DNA from: Toxorhynchites rutilus septentrionalis
Taxonomy: Eukaryota > Arthropoda > Insecta > Diptera > Culicidae
DNA: 64,000 nucleotides
NCBI RefSeq assembly: GCF_029784135.1
Contig: NC_073746.1
Span: 253,793,994-253,857,993, forward strand
Direction of reading: 5' to 3'
Below are positions 34,267 to 47,594 of this stretch, piece after piece (the stretch's first letter is position 1; every line of letters begins with the position of its first letter). A program made the translations under genes and the position numbers. Under the pieces are notes generated by a model, which saw only the letters and a list, made by a program, of their open reading frames with translations, was not told the DNA's origin and ran no database searches.

Positions 34267-36785
34267 AACTTTTTTGGACAAGTGCCTTTTTTCATATTTT
34301 AGTATATTGTTGAATGAAATGTATGAATTAATGTTAGTGGCGTGGAACATTTATTGAATATAATGCATAAGATCATTACCGGACTATTTTTATTTGATTT
34401 CAGTCCCTTTTGTAACTGGATTGAACGGATCCATATATTAATTCGTCGTTTTATTCATACGTTCAAAAGCGAAATATAAATGTTTGACTTTCGTATAGTT
34501 ATTCGCTAAATATAATGGTCATACATATACACACTTGTGAAAGAATTTCACTTGTGTAAGAATTGTAAACAGTAAACTATAAACTGATCGGAAGCTTATG
34601 GCAATTTTTGACAGTTACAGTTTCGGGGATATTTTTTTAATAATGGACAATATCGACAAGAAAACGAGAAAAAGAAAAGCAAGTTCCTAGAAATTCTTTT
34701 ATATCATCTTTTTACGTCTCATCTAAAAAAAGGCATTGATTCTTAGTTTACCAAGAAAACAGAGACAAAAAATATTAGAAATATGCAAACTTTATATTCT
34801 AGAACCTCATCTGGTAATTATGCTTTGTTCTGATTCTTACCCCAATGAAACCACAATCGATTGATACGTTTTTATGTTATTTTATAGCTCTTCTTACTTC
34901 CATGAATTATATTCAGTTGCATACTTTTAATTAATAACAGTGAAAAATTCGAAACTCGATATTTGTGTTGGAGTATCATAAAATACTCTATTTTGAGGAG
35001 GCTGAATTAGATGACAATTAAAACATAATAAAGACGAAGAAAATATATTTTTTGGAGTTTTTTATTCAATCATACCCTCTTCTTCAAATAAATGCCAATA
35101 AAGTCTGAAAAATACACAATGGCAACATAACAGAGAAGTTCAATTTTCGGTCTGTGACACCATGCGCGAGTGTACGTGTTATGATTTTGCACGCGAGTAC
35201 AGGAGGGTTGAAAACAATACCGCGCCACAATATTACTAACCTATTACACTTTTTTAAGTGGTCGTTTCTGTTGCAATCGTTTTCTGCGGCGAATTATTCC
35301 GGGAACCCTCTCTTGATGTCATGTTACATCGAAAGAACGAATACTATATAAGGGAAGGGCAGAAGATACCAAACTCAACATAACTTCGTATCTTTTGAGT
35401 GTCTTTGTCAAGGCAGTTGGAGAAGAAGTTTGGGTTGAAGTGTCCCCATCGGCCCCATCTTTTGTAGTTTCATGGCCAGAGACGCATGAACTACAAAAGT
35501 TTCAAGTCTCTACAATGCAACACATCATCATTATTATCATATCAAATTCAGTCGCTCTTTAGCCAGCAATGAGCTTACATGGTGTGTTGACGTTGATAGT
35601 TCATTTGGGATGCGTTTAACAATAAAATAAGTTAATTATTATTTTTTGTTTTAGAGAAGCTTCAAACTTTGCAAGTTGTTCGCCTCTAAAATAGAATAAG
35701 GGACAGAACCGTTAAAAGTATACGTTATTTGCGATCCGAGATAGTTCACGCTGTGTTGAGGAGTCAATTTTGCGATTCGAAGTTTAAAAATATTAAAAAT
35801 GCAAAAAAATAATTCGAGATTTTGTTTTTTGCTGTTTGGGTTTGCGTCTGGAAACAACAATAAATACAACAATAAAATCGTACCAGGAATGATTCTCCGA
35901 CGCATCATGCTGAATGTGGTGTTTATCGTTTACAAAAATAACAGAATGCGAATTCACATAAAATGAACCAAGAAGTCAGTCTTGGATTTACTCCATAACG
36001 GGAACCGAAAACGAGCCATTTCTTCCCTGCTACCGAAAAACTCGCTCACCAAGAGCGGCTATAAGATTTAATGACCAAAATGACGTTAAAAGCTGACAGC
36101 TACATTGCATGGCTAACCCAGGGTTAGTTGTCCGAGCTCGCTCCTGGAGTAGGAGAAACAACTCTAGAAAAAGACAACAGAATAGTAAATCAAATATTGA
36201 ACAAATATTTGTTTTGATTTGTAGGGTATTTTCGGTTTTGTAAATCTGAATACATATATTTTGACGTTTGTGGTAAAATATAATTTTTTCAACGAACTTA
36301 GCAACTAAACAATGACAATATTGGCCCTGAACCATTATCGTGAGAAATGGTTTCAATAAATAATCTATTCCGACAACAAAGTTTTAGATTTACAACATGT
36401 CTGTCACGGCCTGTCGAAACACGAACGCAGAAACTTGCCAACATCATTCATCACTACAGCCACATTTCATTTCGCTATTTATCCGGCACGAAATTGTAAT
36501 TTAATGGGCCAATGTAGAAACGAGTATCTCGTTCCGCACCGTCTTGATCCGAGAAGGAAAGCGCATGCAATCTGGGATAGCGGGGTCGGGAATATATCCT
36601 TATTTTTATTGCGTTATCGAAAAATTTATCCAATTTTCCTCACCGCTAACCGTAAGCACGAAACCTCGTTTACCGAGGAAATTTTCTCTGCCGGAATTCA
36701 TTCGCGATTGAGTTGTTGGTTTGCTGCTACAGCTTCTGTCCGCGTCGGTATATATTTTAAACGAAGAGAAAGTAATAGCCCAATT
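34267..36785. other. No gene recognised
   Basis: I found no transposase or convincing exon in 2.5 kb. A TATA-like ACTATATAAGGG near 35343 could be a core promoter, but nothing downstream supports a gene. Short open frames at 36030-36356 and 36435-36797 lack motifs. Confidence 0.4.
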
Positions 36786-38385
36786 TTATGTTGGTGACAA
36801 ACTGGTTCCACACTCGTGGATTTGCTTTGGGTAACGTATAAATACTTCCAGTTTATGTCTTGTTAACAAACATTTTGGATAAGTTTGAATCTAGTCTGCT
36901 GGCTCAAGCAACTCATTGTTGAGAGTCCATCAATATCAAAATTATTCTAGTTTCTGGTTTCTGTTTCATGGTAACTCGCTGCATTAAGGGAGTATTCTAG
37001 TCTAGAAATTTGAAAAAAAAATTCCTTCATATATCTCTAGTTTAGGCATCAAAGAATATACCCTAGAAAGGACTTATCGAAAATCCTATTATTTATCGAG
37101 TTAGATCCATTTTAGTTATGCGGTATGTAACCTGGTACGGCCATAACAATGAACTTCAAACTCGAAACAAGTTTTTTCGTACAAGATATCTCAAGTTCTA
37201 CGGAACCGATTCATGTCGAATTTATATGGATACAATCTGCAGGCATTCTCTATCGCATGAACCTCTAAAATAGAATATTTTTTTAAATTTTACTATTTTA
37301 AAAAAATCGTGAAACGTAAGAAAAAACGTTTTAAACCGCATTTTGTTTTTTAAACGGCCGCCATTTTGTCAAAGAAGATGTTTTTGACTTGTCCGAGGTT
37401 CATGCGATAGCGGCATCTTTACTGATTCAGAATCTGTTCGATTTTTTTGTTTCAGATAACCAGAAGGGCTGGAATCGTGTACGCCATGGCACTTCTTGTT
37501 TTTGAGGCATCTCACTTCATCAACTCTTATGAATATTTTTTCTTCGTTTAATTTTTGTTTTATTGTAAAAAGATAGATGAACAGATAATGATATAATGGA
37601 TAGTAAAAATATTCTTTGTTTTATTTTTACGGAGCACGAAAAAAGTCCGGAATTCGTGTCTCTACACTAGAATACCGCCTTAAATCTTAAGTTAGGTTGA
37701 ACAAATATGTTTTCCTTTAATGCATTCAAAAATTTATTGTATCGTGTCCTCAAACATTCAACTTTTATGTAATTTTTTTTCCAAACATTTGCATTTACTG
37801 CCCTTGACCAAATTTTTAAGAATGATTCTTATAAATTTTTTTTCTAGTGGGTGTTTTTTTATACATATTACAGGCTTTTAAGATACTGAATCGTTATAAG
37901 AACGAACGGTTCAATTATCGAATTATTATATTGGTGATAACTTGACGAATTAATTAAAAGCAAGTGGCTTGTTCGAGCATGTTTAGTTCATTTCAGAGTA
38001 CTTTTTTTAACTCTTTGCGGTCATTTGCCTGCTGTCAGCCACCATAGTAAATAACTATACTAATCTTAGACGTTATTCAACTGTGTATAAGTATATACTT
38101 TTTCTAAACGAATTTTAATGTATAGTAAACCAGTTCATGAAATAAAAAGTTGCTTCTATGAATAATAAATAACGGTTCTTAAAATGAACAAAAGTTGTCA
38201 CTCATTCTTGGGGAAAGGTTTAACGAATAACTTCATGTCTTGCGGCTCTGTGTAGATGTACAGGTTCAAACAAAAAATAACAGACGAAAGACACCTATCT
38301 TATAATTTTTACGGCACATGTAGTCAAAAACTAGGACTGCATTTTGTGAATTGTTTCGGAAAATATCACACGAATTAGAATTACA
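36786..38385 (+). repeat. 1.6-kb tandem duplication, copy 1
   Basis: The segment from TTATGTTGGTGACAAACTGG recurs directly at 38386. The copies are near-identical but carry scattered substitutions and small indels, so this event is older than the 994-bp duplication. The unit contains a 692-bp TTAA-flanked MITE and no recognised gene. Confidence 0.9.
36988..37679. mobile_element. TTAA-flanked MITE in duplication copy 1
   Basis: TTAA at 36984-36987 and 37680-37683 brackets an insert with ends GGGAGTATTCTAGTCTAGA and, inverted, GGCGGTATTCTAGTGTAGA. There is no coding capacity. The TTAA target suggests mobilisation by a piggyBac-type transposase. Confidence 0.75.
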
Positions 38386-40018
38386 TTATGTTGGTGACAA
38401 ACTGGTTCCACACTCGTGGATTTGCTTTGGGTAACGTATAAATACTTCCAGTTTATGTCTTGTTAACAAACATTTTGGATAAGTTTGAATCTAGTCTGCT
38501 GGTTCAAGCAACTCATTGTTGAGAGTCCATCAATATCAAAATTATTCTAGTTTCTGGTTTGTGTTTCATGGTAACTCGCTGCATTAAGGGAGTATTCTAG
38601 TCTAGAAATTTGAAAAAAATAAAAACAAATTCCTTCATATTTCTGTAGTTTAGGCATCAAAGAATATACCCTAGAAAGGACTTATCGAAAATCCTATTAT
38701 TTATCGAGTTAGATCCATTTTAGTTATGCGGTATGTAACCTGGTACGGCCATAACAATGAACTTCAAACTCGAAACAAGTTTTTTCGTACAAGATATCTC
38801 AAGTTCTACGGAACCGATTCATGTCGAATTTATATGGATACAATTTGCAAGCATTCTCTATCGCATGAACCTCTAAAATAGAATATTTTTTAAATTTTAC
38901 TATTTTTAAAAAATTGTGAAACGTAAGAAAAAACGTTTTAAACCGCATTTTGTTTTTTAAACGGCCGCCATTTTGTAAAGGAAGATGTTTTTGACTTGTC
39001 CGAGGTTCATGCGATAGCGGCATCTTTACTGATTCAGAATCTGTTCGATTTTTTTGTTTCAGATAACCAGAAGGGCTGGAATCGTGTACGCCATGGCACT
39101 TCTTGTTTTTGAGGCATCTCACTTCATCAACTCTTATGAATATTTTTTCTTCGTTTAATTTTTGTTTTATTGTAAAAAGATAGATGAACAGATAATGATA
39201 TAATTGATAGTAAAAATATTCTTTGTTTTATTTTTACGGAGCACGAAAAAAGTCCGGAATTCGTGTCTCTATACTAGAATACCCCCTTAAATTTTAAGTT
39301 AGGTTGAACAAATATGTTTTCCTTTAATGCATTCAAAAATTTATTGTATCGTGTCCTCAAACATTCAACTTTTATGGAAATTTTTTTTTTACAAACATTT
39401 GCATTTACTGCCCTTGACCAAATTTTTAAGCATGATTCAAATAGAATGCTTTGAGAATTTGCTTATAAATTTTTTTCTAGTGGGTGTTTTTTATACAGAT
39501 TACAGGTTTTTAAGATACTGAATCGTTATAAGAACGAACGGTTCAATTATCGAATTATTATATTGGTGATAACTTGACGAATAAATTAAAAGCAAGTGGC
39601 TTGTTCGAGCATGTTTAGTTCATTTCAGAGTACTTTTTTTAACTCTTTGCGGTCATTTGCCTTCTGTCAGCCACCATAGTAATGAACTATACTAATCTTA
39701 GACGTTATTCAACTGTGTATAAGTATATACTTTTTCTAAACGAATTTTAATGTCTAGTAAACCTGTTCATGAAATAAAAAGTTGCTTCTATGAATAATAA
39801 ATAACGGTTCTTAAAATGAACAAAAGTTGTCACTCATTCTTGGGGAAAGGTTTAACGAATAACTTCATGTCTTGCGGCTCTGTGTAGATGTACAGGTTCA
39901 AACAAAAAATAACAGACGAAAGACACCAATCTTATAATTTTTACGGCACATGTAGTCAAAAACTAGGACTGCATGTTGGGAATTGTTTCGGAAGATATCA
40001 CACGAATTAGAATTACAT
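38386..40018 (+). repeat. 1.6-kb tandem duplication, copy 2
   Basis: It abuts copy 1 head-to-tail and ends at ACACGAATTAGAATTACAT near 40018. It has extra bases near 39435-39460 and several point differences from copy 1. Confidence 0.9.
38588..39286. mobile_element. TTAA-flanked MITE in duplication copy 2
   Basis: This is the paralogue of 36988-37679, flanked by TTAA at 38584-38587 and 39287-39290. It was carried along by the duplication and is not an independent insertion. Confidence 0.75.
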
Positions 40019-40420
40019 AATACAATTCTCATATAAAAACAGCTCATTCGGTAAATACATATCTAAATAAATCCAGTTTATCTTTCACAAATTGATACTG
40101 CTCTTTCAAGTAGGAAAAATTCTGAACAGTACGACACCCATGTCCAAATTTAATACGACCGCAAGGGGGTTAATTGTCAAACAGGAGGTGGATGAATACG
40201 CACTTATTTTGTTGTTGTTGTATTTAAACTGTTCTGCCGTGCTACAGTAATATTTGGTAATACACGCGTTGGCCGCTAAGAAAAAAAACCGTATAACAAA
40301 TCAATTATTCTAATACAAATGCATACAAATTTTATCGGATCGGTTCCAACTTTGTTCAACGAAAGGCCGTATAAAGAGCCGCCTTATAGCGAGGTATGGG
40401 TGTATTCAAGAGAATTATGA
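40019..40420. other. No gene recognised
   Basis: AT-rich sequence between the duplication and a SINE. Confidence 0.4.
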
Positions 40421-40430
40421 TAACAGAAGT

Positions 40431-40706
40431 GCTCCCTTGGCCGAGTGGTTAGCGTCATAACTAACATGCCGGGTGTTCGGGTTCGATTCCCGTTCTGGTC
40501 GGGGGAATTTTTCGTCAAAGAAATTTCCTCCGACTTGCACTGTGATCACGCGTATTCTAGAGCTTGCCACTCAGAATGCATTCAAGGCGTGTTATTTGGC
40601 ATAGAAATCTCAACTAAGTACTAATAAAAATGACGCAAGTAATACTACGTTGAGACGGCGAAGTTCCTCTAGGAACGTTAGTGCCATTGAAGAAGAAAGA
40701 AGATGT
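40431..40706 (+). mobile_element. Full-length tRNA-derived SINE
   Basis: The 276-bp unit has a 5' tRNA-like region with an A box (TGGCCGAGTGGTTAGCG) and a B box (GGTTCGATTCCC). A unique body (TTTCCTCCGACTTGCACTGT) and a GAA-rich 3' tail (GAAGAAGAAAGAAG) follow. It is flanked by a perfect 10-bp target duplication, TAACAGAAGT, at 40421-40430 and 40707-40716. Transcription would be by RNA polymerase III and mobility would depend on a LINE. It is similar to Aedes tRNA SINEs of the Feilai type, but I cannot confirm the name. Confidence 0.9.
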
Positions 40707-40716
40707 TAACAGAAGT

Positions 40717-42350
40717 TCTATTAAGATAAATAGAGTACTAGGCTACTCCATTTGTTGAAAATTCAAATAACTGAACGTGTGAACTACCATGTGTTTCCAT
40801 ATCTTCCATTCATTTAATTATCCAATTTATTCTGCACGGCAATTGATGTGAGATGCCTCAGTGTCCTCGACAGAAAATAGCGTGAACATAGTTTATCATT
40901 AGATAAGATTTTCAATCGTGTCCTCTTCTGTTACAGACTCGCTTATGCCCGTTATAGAGGAGCAAAAAAAAGTAATGCGAATTCAGAATAATGCGAGCGA
41001 AATTGTGGAAGTGAAAGCAAGTGAGTAAAGCGAGTGCATCTTATGTCACTCATGTTTCAGAATAAAGAGGTCTATTTCAACCAGTGTCTTCGAATATCAA
41101 ACAAATATTCAAAAAAAGTCACGAATATGATTTTAATTCAGTGTAAATTACTTTTAAGGGTCCCTTACACGATAAATAATAATGACATTACTACGTCAGA
41201 ATGACAATAAAAATGATCGTGTAAGGTTGTCTAAATTAAAATGACGGGCATTAATGATGCATATCCGGATTCTCTGATCTCGCTCATTCATTTCTGTAAT
41301 AGGGCAGGAACATAATCATTCGTGGTGTGGTAGGATATTGTGCGACATCTTGTGTTAAAATCTATGTTTGTGAGAAAATTTACTCTCTATCAGGTTAGTG
41401 GATCCAAGAGAATTTTAAAACCCTAAAGTTTGAATGAATGTTATTACTTGTTGTTACTTGAATGCATAAAACACGTAGCACTGAACCTTACCTGATCATT
41501 TTTTTTATAATTTTTCTGAAATCCCTAATAAAGTTCATTATTATAAAATAAAATTATTCCCAGATAATATTTTAGTTCAAGGTTTTTTCACCATTTGCGG
41601 AAAACTTGTTATTCTACAACATAGAGCAACATATTTGATGGGAAGAAAGTGATTTTCATTTATATTATTTGATTTTAAAAGAGTTTGTCCATTCCACCTG
41701 AAAATCCTTTATCATTTTCGCTTCACTACGATGAAGCACGAAGCATAAAATGTTAATTCGCGATGGCTATTATACAGTGTCGACATCTACGAAGGTATTA
41801 AATGGTAATGAATCAAGCATAATCTATTAAGATTACTATGATAAAATACATATGATAGTTTTGAATTATTAATAGATCAATGAAAAGCATTTCAAAATAT
41901 TTTATTGAATGTTCATAACATATTATTCTGAACATTCTTCATCCATTACTGAAAAACATTATAAGAACAGATCAAATTGTTGAAATTATAATTAGAAATC
42001 ATTATTAGAAACATGTTTCGTTTAAGATTTTTTCTTTGTTTGCAGAAAACCTTTCAAATTATTAACGGGGATGTTTATTTGACACAATAAATTGATTTTC
42101 ATTGATAATTTTCATTTTGAAAATGTGTTGATTTCTCTTACGACTATGAAGGCCAGAGTTGCTGCATTCCTGCAAGCGAAAAGAACCGAACTTTGCAAGA
42201 AATCGCGCAGGATTTTGTTTGGCGAGATGGTAACAACGGCATGAATAAAAACTAACCTCACACAACTGTCTCAGGTTAAAAGTGAACAACAACTGATATT
42301 CATTTGGCTAAAGATGAAAATGACACTGGGTGGAAAAATAAACCTCAAAA
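40717..42350. other. No gene recognised; contains a small hairpin repeat
   Basis: A short inverted repeat lies at about 41163-41228 (CCTTACACGAT / ATCGTGTAAGG), probably a tiny fold-back element. Otherwise this is AT-rich sequence without recognised genes. Confidence 0.45.
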
Positions 42351-42354
42351 CATT

Positions 42355-42670
42355 TTGAAGAACAAAAGTTCAATTGCTCATATCAAATAAATATAAGTTT
42401 TCCGCTACTGGAGTATCTGATCTAAAAATTTGAGGTAATTGGTATGATTTTGATATGTCTATCATTAGAATCGGTCCAGTAGTTCAAAAGTTATGAATTT
42501 TTGAAAAAAGTCATTCTAGGAAAAAAAAATGGAAAAAGGGATTTTTTGGACTCCCTTAAAACGGAAATGGTAACCCTAACAAAAAAATAAAAAATATAGA
42601 TGTAATTGTTAGCGATAAAGAACAAATATATTACTTTTCACGAAAATCTGAGAACCACTATATCGGTTTG
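42355..42670. repeat. Right half of the long-TIR MITE family
   Basis: AGCGATAAAGAACAAATATA near 42611 and TCTGAGAACCACTATATCGG near 42647 match the right terminal repeat of the element at 60793-61345. AGTAGTTCAAAAGTTATGAA near 42478 matches its interior. No left end was found. Confidence 0.65.
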
Positions 42671-45508
42671 GCACGGGATTGCTGTCTATGAACATAATGT
42701 TCTTCATGAGTATAATCAGGATTGAAACGAACACTATTTCTTGTTATGAGTTTCGGCTCACAAGTATGCATTGGGTGGTGTAAAAAACTCTGTATCCAAG
42801 TGTTGGTGTAAAAAACGTTAAGACAAATTAAATTCAGAAGTGTTGCCAATATTGTTTTGAATCTCAGAAGTGTCCAGATCAGAATTTTTCATTAATGCCT
42901 TCAATAATTCATTATTATGTGGAGGTGCGTTTGTTTAAAGAAGAAAATCGTAAATTATTAGAGCATCTGGAAATATAGGAGTGATCTCGTTTACCTTGTT
43001 AGGTCACCGAAAGATGTTTTTCTCACGCATTCACATGATGAGATATCTCATTATATAGCGAAAATATTGGAGCGAAAATATAAGGTTACCTTTTCAGGTT
43101 TCTGTCAAATGGCTGACTCCGCGTTTAGGAAATTACATCACTTACCGCAGTGAATCCTGATAACACTTTAACCTGCATCGTCGAACCACAGTACATTAGA
43201 CTACGAATGAGGCGTGCGTAATCGCTCGCTAGAATTGTAAATGCAGCGATATTTCATACGGACACTGTGGAGAGAGAAGATGTTGCAAATTAACCCCGTC
43301 CGTTCACAATTTATTGGGTATAAATAAGCCAATCGCGATTTCTAATACTCAATCTCACTTCAATTAGCGAGCAATAAACAGTCTCACCTAATGCTAATGT
43401 CACACACGACGGTTTTGTTAGACACAAACTTCAACAGCGAAATCGTTCCACGCGCTGAATCGATCTCAGATGCTTAAACGATTCAAAATCTGTATACTGT
43501 AACCTTTGGAGAGCATAAATATAGTACATTGGGTTCCCCTAGGTTGGCAGCTACCAGTCCAGAAAGCTCTGGTTATTTAAAACCTCCCTCAGGTGGACGC
43601 GATCATCATCATTATTTATTAAAACGCGTGTAACGGGGTTGTCCGGAGCATTTCTTCACAAAGCTTTTTGCGGCTGGTATGATCAGGTTCATTCAATTAT
43701 TGAGTTAATATGATTTTGTAGAGATGGAACTCAAAGCGTAGCGCACAGACTGTCTCAATGACTGCTCAATTGAAACTCTTGCTTGTTCCACATTTTCAGG
43801 TGCTCTTCAACTCCTACGCCTTTCAATTGTACCGTCTTAATTTGCTTCCTGTAGCAATCACACAGTTTAAACTCGTTCGAATTGCTTTAACAATCCGGGA
43901 CCGATTCTGAGCGGCGAATAACACAATGTTGACTGAAGGCTCTTTGATTCGCAATCACTGATTGTTTTCATAACAGGCAGGTATGATGAGGCCTTGTCTA
44001 CTATTTAAGTGATTCAGAAACGAATCTAACGACGGCATGCCCCATCTCCAGCCGAAGTGGTGAACAAGCGAATTCATTGAAAGAACTGCGTAGTCCTGCG
44101 TCAACAATGCGGTATTTTCTTTCTTATTTTAAGAACACTTTGCATCTCACTAGTAAAAAAAACATCTTCATTGTTGTGTTGAGAAATTCTAATAAAACCA
44201 TCAAAATTAACAGCAACTTCAATGATAAAAACACCATCTTTTTCAACAAATCGAATAAATGTTCGAAAAGTCATTAACTGATATCTGGTGAAAATAAATT
44301 TAAGATATGGATTTCCAAATAAATCGTGGTACAACAGGACATTATCACAAATATTTTTTTCTTTATACTCGAAATACAGTTCAAATCGATAAAAAGACAG
44401 GATAATAAAAAATGGTCGAAAAAACGGTACGTTTGTTCAGCCTAATTCTGCTACCCTTTTTTCAAATCGATGTAGTATAAAAACGCGAGCCGACCGCATA
44501 ATCCCGTTGCGTTTGTCACATAACAAAACAAAACCCTTAGAGACGTAGGACTACCCCTTCTCAGTTCCTTCTGATTATTCTTCTTGGTTTGTTTTGTTGT
44601 GGATTTGTACTTAAACTTTTCAAACTTTTCATTCGTCATCAAAGCCGCTGTCGACTGTTTGTTAGCTAGTTGACTGCCAAATCGTAAATGCTATTAAAAA
44701 TTGAATCCACAGGACCGACAATACCGACAATGTAAATATCCATTACACTCGATGCAAAGTTATATGTGTGAAATCGACTCTCAAATAAGGAGTAAATCAG
44801 CAAAGTTACTTATTCTATTTTAGAGGCGAAAGTTTAAAGCTTGTCTAAAACAAAAAAAAAAACTAATTAAATTATCATATCTAATAAACAGATCTATCGT
44901 TGTACAGAATACTTTCACTGAGCATCGCGAGCAATTAGCACAACAACAACAACATTTCTTAATAAACTCTCAACATCAACACATCATTCTAGCTCATTAC
45001 TGGTTAAAGTGCAACTGAGTTTTGTCAGTCTGTCCGTATTTGATTACATTTTCAGTTCATTCGTCTCTAGCCCTGAGAAAGACCCTTGTGGTCAAAGTTA
45101 ATCCAAACTCCTTCTCCATTCGCCTTAAGAAGGACAGTTTATTCTCGCGTCTACTCTAGTCAGTAAACGGTAACCAGAGATCGAAATCTTCGAAGATGAA
45201 AAATGAAGATCAACTCTCCTCTCTGTAGCTTCACCTCGACTAGGACTAGTTCGGCATTCGCCGTCAACAGAAATTGAATTGACTAAAAAATGAATTGACG
45301 AGCGTTGAGAGCGAGGATTACTGATGAACTATTCTAGTCAATACTTATTCTGATTGACCTGACTATAAAAAAACTGCCTCTTCATTCAACTGACTTTAAT
45401 CCACACTTCTACTTTCCCCTGATGAATCTCTTTACCCGTGTACACAATATTATTTTTACATCTATATAAAGTGAAACGAAATCTTGATTTCTGATGCAAA
45501 AAAAATAG
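42671..45508. other. No gene recognised
   Basis: About 2.8 kb without a recognisable protein. Near 43270-43380 a TATA-containing block (GGGTATAAATAAGCC) resembles 23.10-23.19 kb. Near 45050-45140, TTCAGTTCATTCGTCTCTA matches a piece of family A (5838-5860). A CAACAACAACAACA microsatellite lies near 44943. Confidence 0.4.
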
Positions 45509-45511
45509 TTA

Positions 45512-45667
45512 GGCGTCGTGCACAAATAACGTAACGCTAAAACTACGGATTTTAGACCCTCTGCCCCCTCATACGTAACGCAATTTCCAATCTCTAATAC
45601 ACAGTAAGTAACGCAACCTCGACCCTTTCCACCCTTTTCTAGCGTTACGTAATTTGTGCACGACGCC
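45512..45667. mobile_element. 156-bp palindromic MITE
   Basis: GGCGTCGTGCACAAATAACG at 45512 pairs with CGTTACGTAATTTGTGCACGACGCC-type sequence ending at 45667. The arms are about 28 bp with one mismatch. TTA borders both sides (45509-45511 and 45668-45670). A left-half copy lies at 50003-50127. Confidence 0.85.
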
Positions 45668-45951
45668 TTACACCATTAATGAACGGTTTATTGTCTAACT
45701 CCCGTGAACTCAAACCAACGTACTTAGACAGTTATTAGGTAGGTCCTCGCGTTAGTAATAGTAAATAGCGTGCAGTTTGGGAAGAATTCTAAATAAAATT
45801 TTAATTCACTTTGTCTCCGAGTTCAATTTTGTGAAAAAAAACCTACAGAAAAACGGGTTTATATCGACTAAATTCACAAAATTTGTTTCTGAACACAACA
45901 CAGCACGCTATTTCATACGTGTAATTTTCGTGTACGATACAAAAAATCTAA

Positions 45952-46226
45952 GTGCACCCGTGGCCGAGTGGTTAGCGTCTCACATTATCATGCCGGGTGT
46001 TCGGGTTCGATTCCCGTTCTGGCCGGAGGATTTTTCGTCAAAGAAATTTCCTCCGACTTGCACTGTGGTCACGCGTATTCTAGAGCTTGCCCCTCGGAAT
46101 ACATTCAAGGCGTGTTATTTGGCTTAAGAAATCTCAACTAAGTATTAATGAATGACGCTGGTTAATGCATATGTTGAGACGGCAAAAGTTCCACAGGGAA
46201 CGTTAACGCCATTCAAGAAGAAGAAG
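45952..46226 (+). mobile_element. Full-length tRNA-derived SINE, second copy
   Basis: This belongs to the same family as 40431-40706, with the same A and B boxes, body and a GAAGAAGAAG tail. A perfect 13-bp target duplication, ACAAAAAATCTAA, lies at 45939-45951 and 46227-46239. The open frame across it (45777-46127) is incidental. Confidence 0.9.
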
Positions 46227-46864
46227 ACAAAAAATCTAACTCACCTGTAGTATATGTCAAACCACGTTGAACTCAAACATCGATACATGCATACGGGACA
46301 CATAAGAGAGAAACGAAATCATTTTTAGGGGTGTCACTTCAAAATACAATGTAGTTCATTTGACGGGGAAGAATGAAATGAGATAGTCGAGTCGTAGTGA
46401 GTAGAGATAGCGACTAAATGCCCGACTGACTATTGAGTCATGTTGACGGAGAAATCGCGTGAAGAAACCAAAAGTCATTTCCAATTGAATACGAAGGGGA
46501 ATCATAGTCCGCTGACTATCCTCGGTTGAATACGACTATGCCGAGCCCTGTTACCAACAGTCAATACCATTTAAGGTTACCCTCGAATTGAATGGAATGG
46601 AGGAATGCTGCTTGTTGCATTGTAAAGCATGTGTGAGTAAAATCGACTTATTTATTCGTTACAAGATTTACTTGTTCCACTATTTCCACTATATATGTCT
46701 CGGACAAAAACATAGGTAGGGATATTTTCTCTTAATTTGTGTATTTGAAATCGAAATCCATCCATTAATTGAAGAGATATCGAAGTTCAAAATCATTCAC
46801 TTTTTCCACCCAAAACATTGAAAGGTTAGACGTAGTCCAACGTCAAAAATCGTCAATGCCTATA

Positions 46865-47594
46865 ATTGAATAGTTTGTTTGAGAAACCCCATAAACGCTA
46901 TTTTCATCAAAATTGACTTTTTGGCAGATTTTGAGTCCTTGGAGGTACCTACATCGACTATCAAAATTTCAGAAAAAGTTAGTTCTACGAACCCTCTTAA
47001 ATTGGGGGTGCAAATATTCGTTTGTATGAGAAATCATGGTGTCCATGGTTCTAAAGTACAAAAAAAAACTAAGCTGAGCGGCAGGCAAAGTCCCGTAGAA
47101 CTCAACAAGTAATTTTCATATATTATGTAACGTAAAAAGTATTTCAAAATGTCATCTATCTTCCTCCACAACGAATTTTTGTATTCCTTATTTAAGTGTA
47201 AAACGAACAATACTTGTTCAACGCACACCCCACCTCTCTTCTCCTTCCACCTTCAATGCGTGCTGCATAGCTTATAAACAGCCCCATTCTTACTTGGTAT
47301 AAACATTATGAACATTTAAAGTACATACAATTGAATTGAATCACTTCCAAATTGTTAAAAACACCACTGATTTCCGGTTTTTTTTTGAGAAACCCCCTAA
47401 GTCCACCAACTTTGAGGCGTATGTTTTGAGCTTAACCTATCATATATATGAAGTAGTGGCCCCAAATAATATGTTTTGGGTCTAATAATCGAAAACCAAA
47501 AATTGAAGGACCAGGTCAAAATTTTGAGAAAAACAGTTTTTAGTCGCAAAAGCGTCAAGTGGACTTATGGGGTTTCTCAAACAAACGATTCAAT
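46865..47594. mobile_element. 730-bp MITE with 30-bp inverted repeats
   Basis: ATTGAATAGTTTGTTTGAGA at 46865 pairs with the complement of TCTCAAACAAACGATTCAAT ending at 47594. One mismatch occurs in 30 bp. The interior has no transposase. A related right end occurs near 17695-17745. Confidence 0.85.

Noticed and set aside
35340..35400. Core promoter (TATATAAG)
   Set aside because: TATA-like strings are expected often in DNA this AT-rich. No donor, ORF or conserved initiator supports it.
40431..40510. A tRNA gene
   Set aside because: The A and B boxes are good, but the sequence continues into a SINE body with a GAA tail and target duplications, and no clean acceptor stem closes. The same applies at 45952.
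45777..46127. 116-codon ORF
   Set aside because: Its second half is the SINE promoter region and the first half has no motif.
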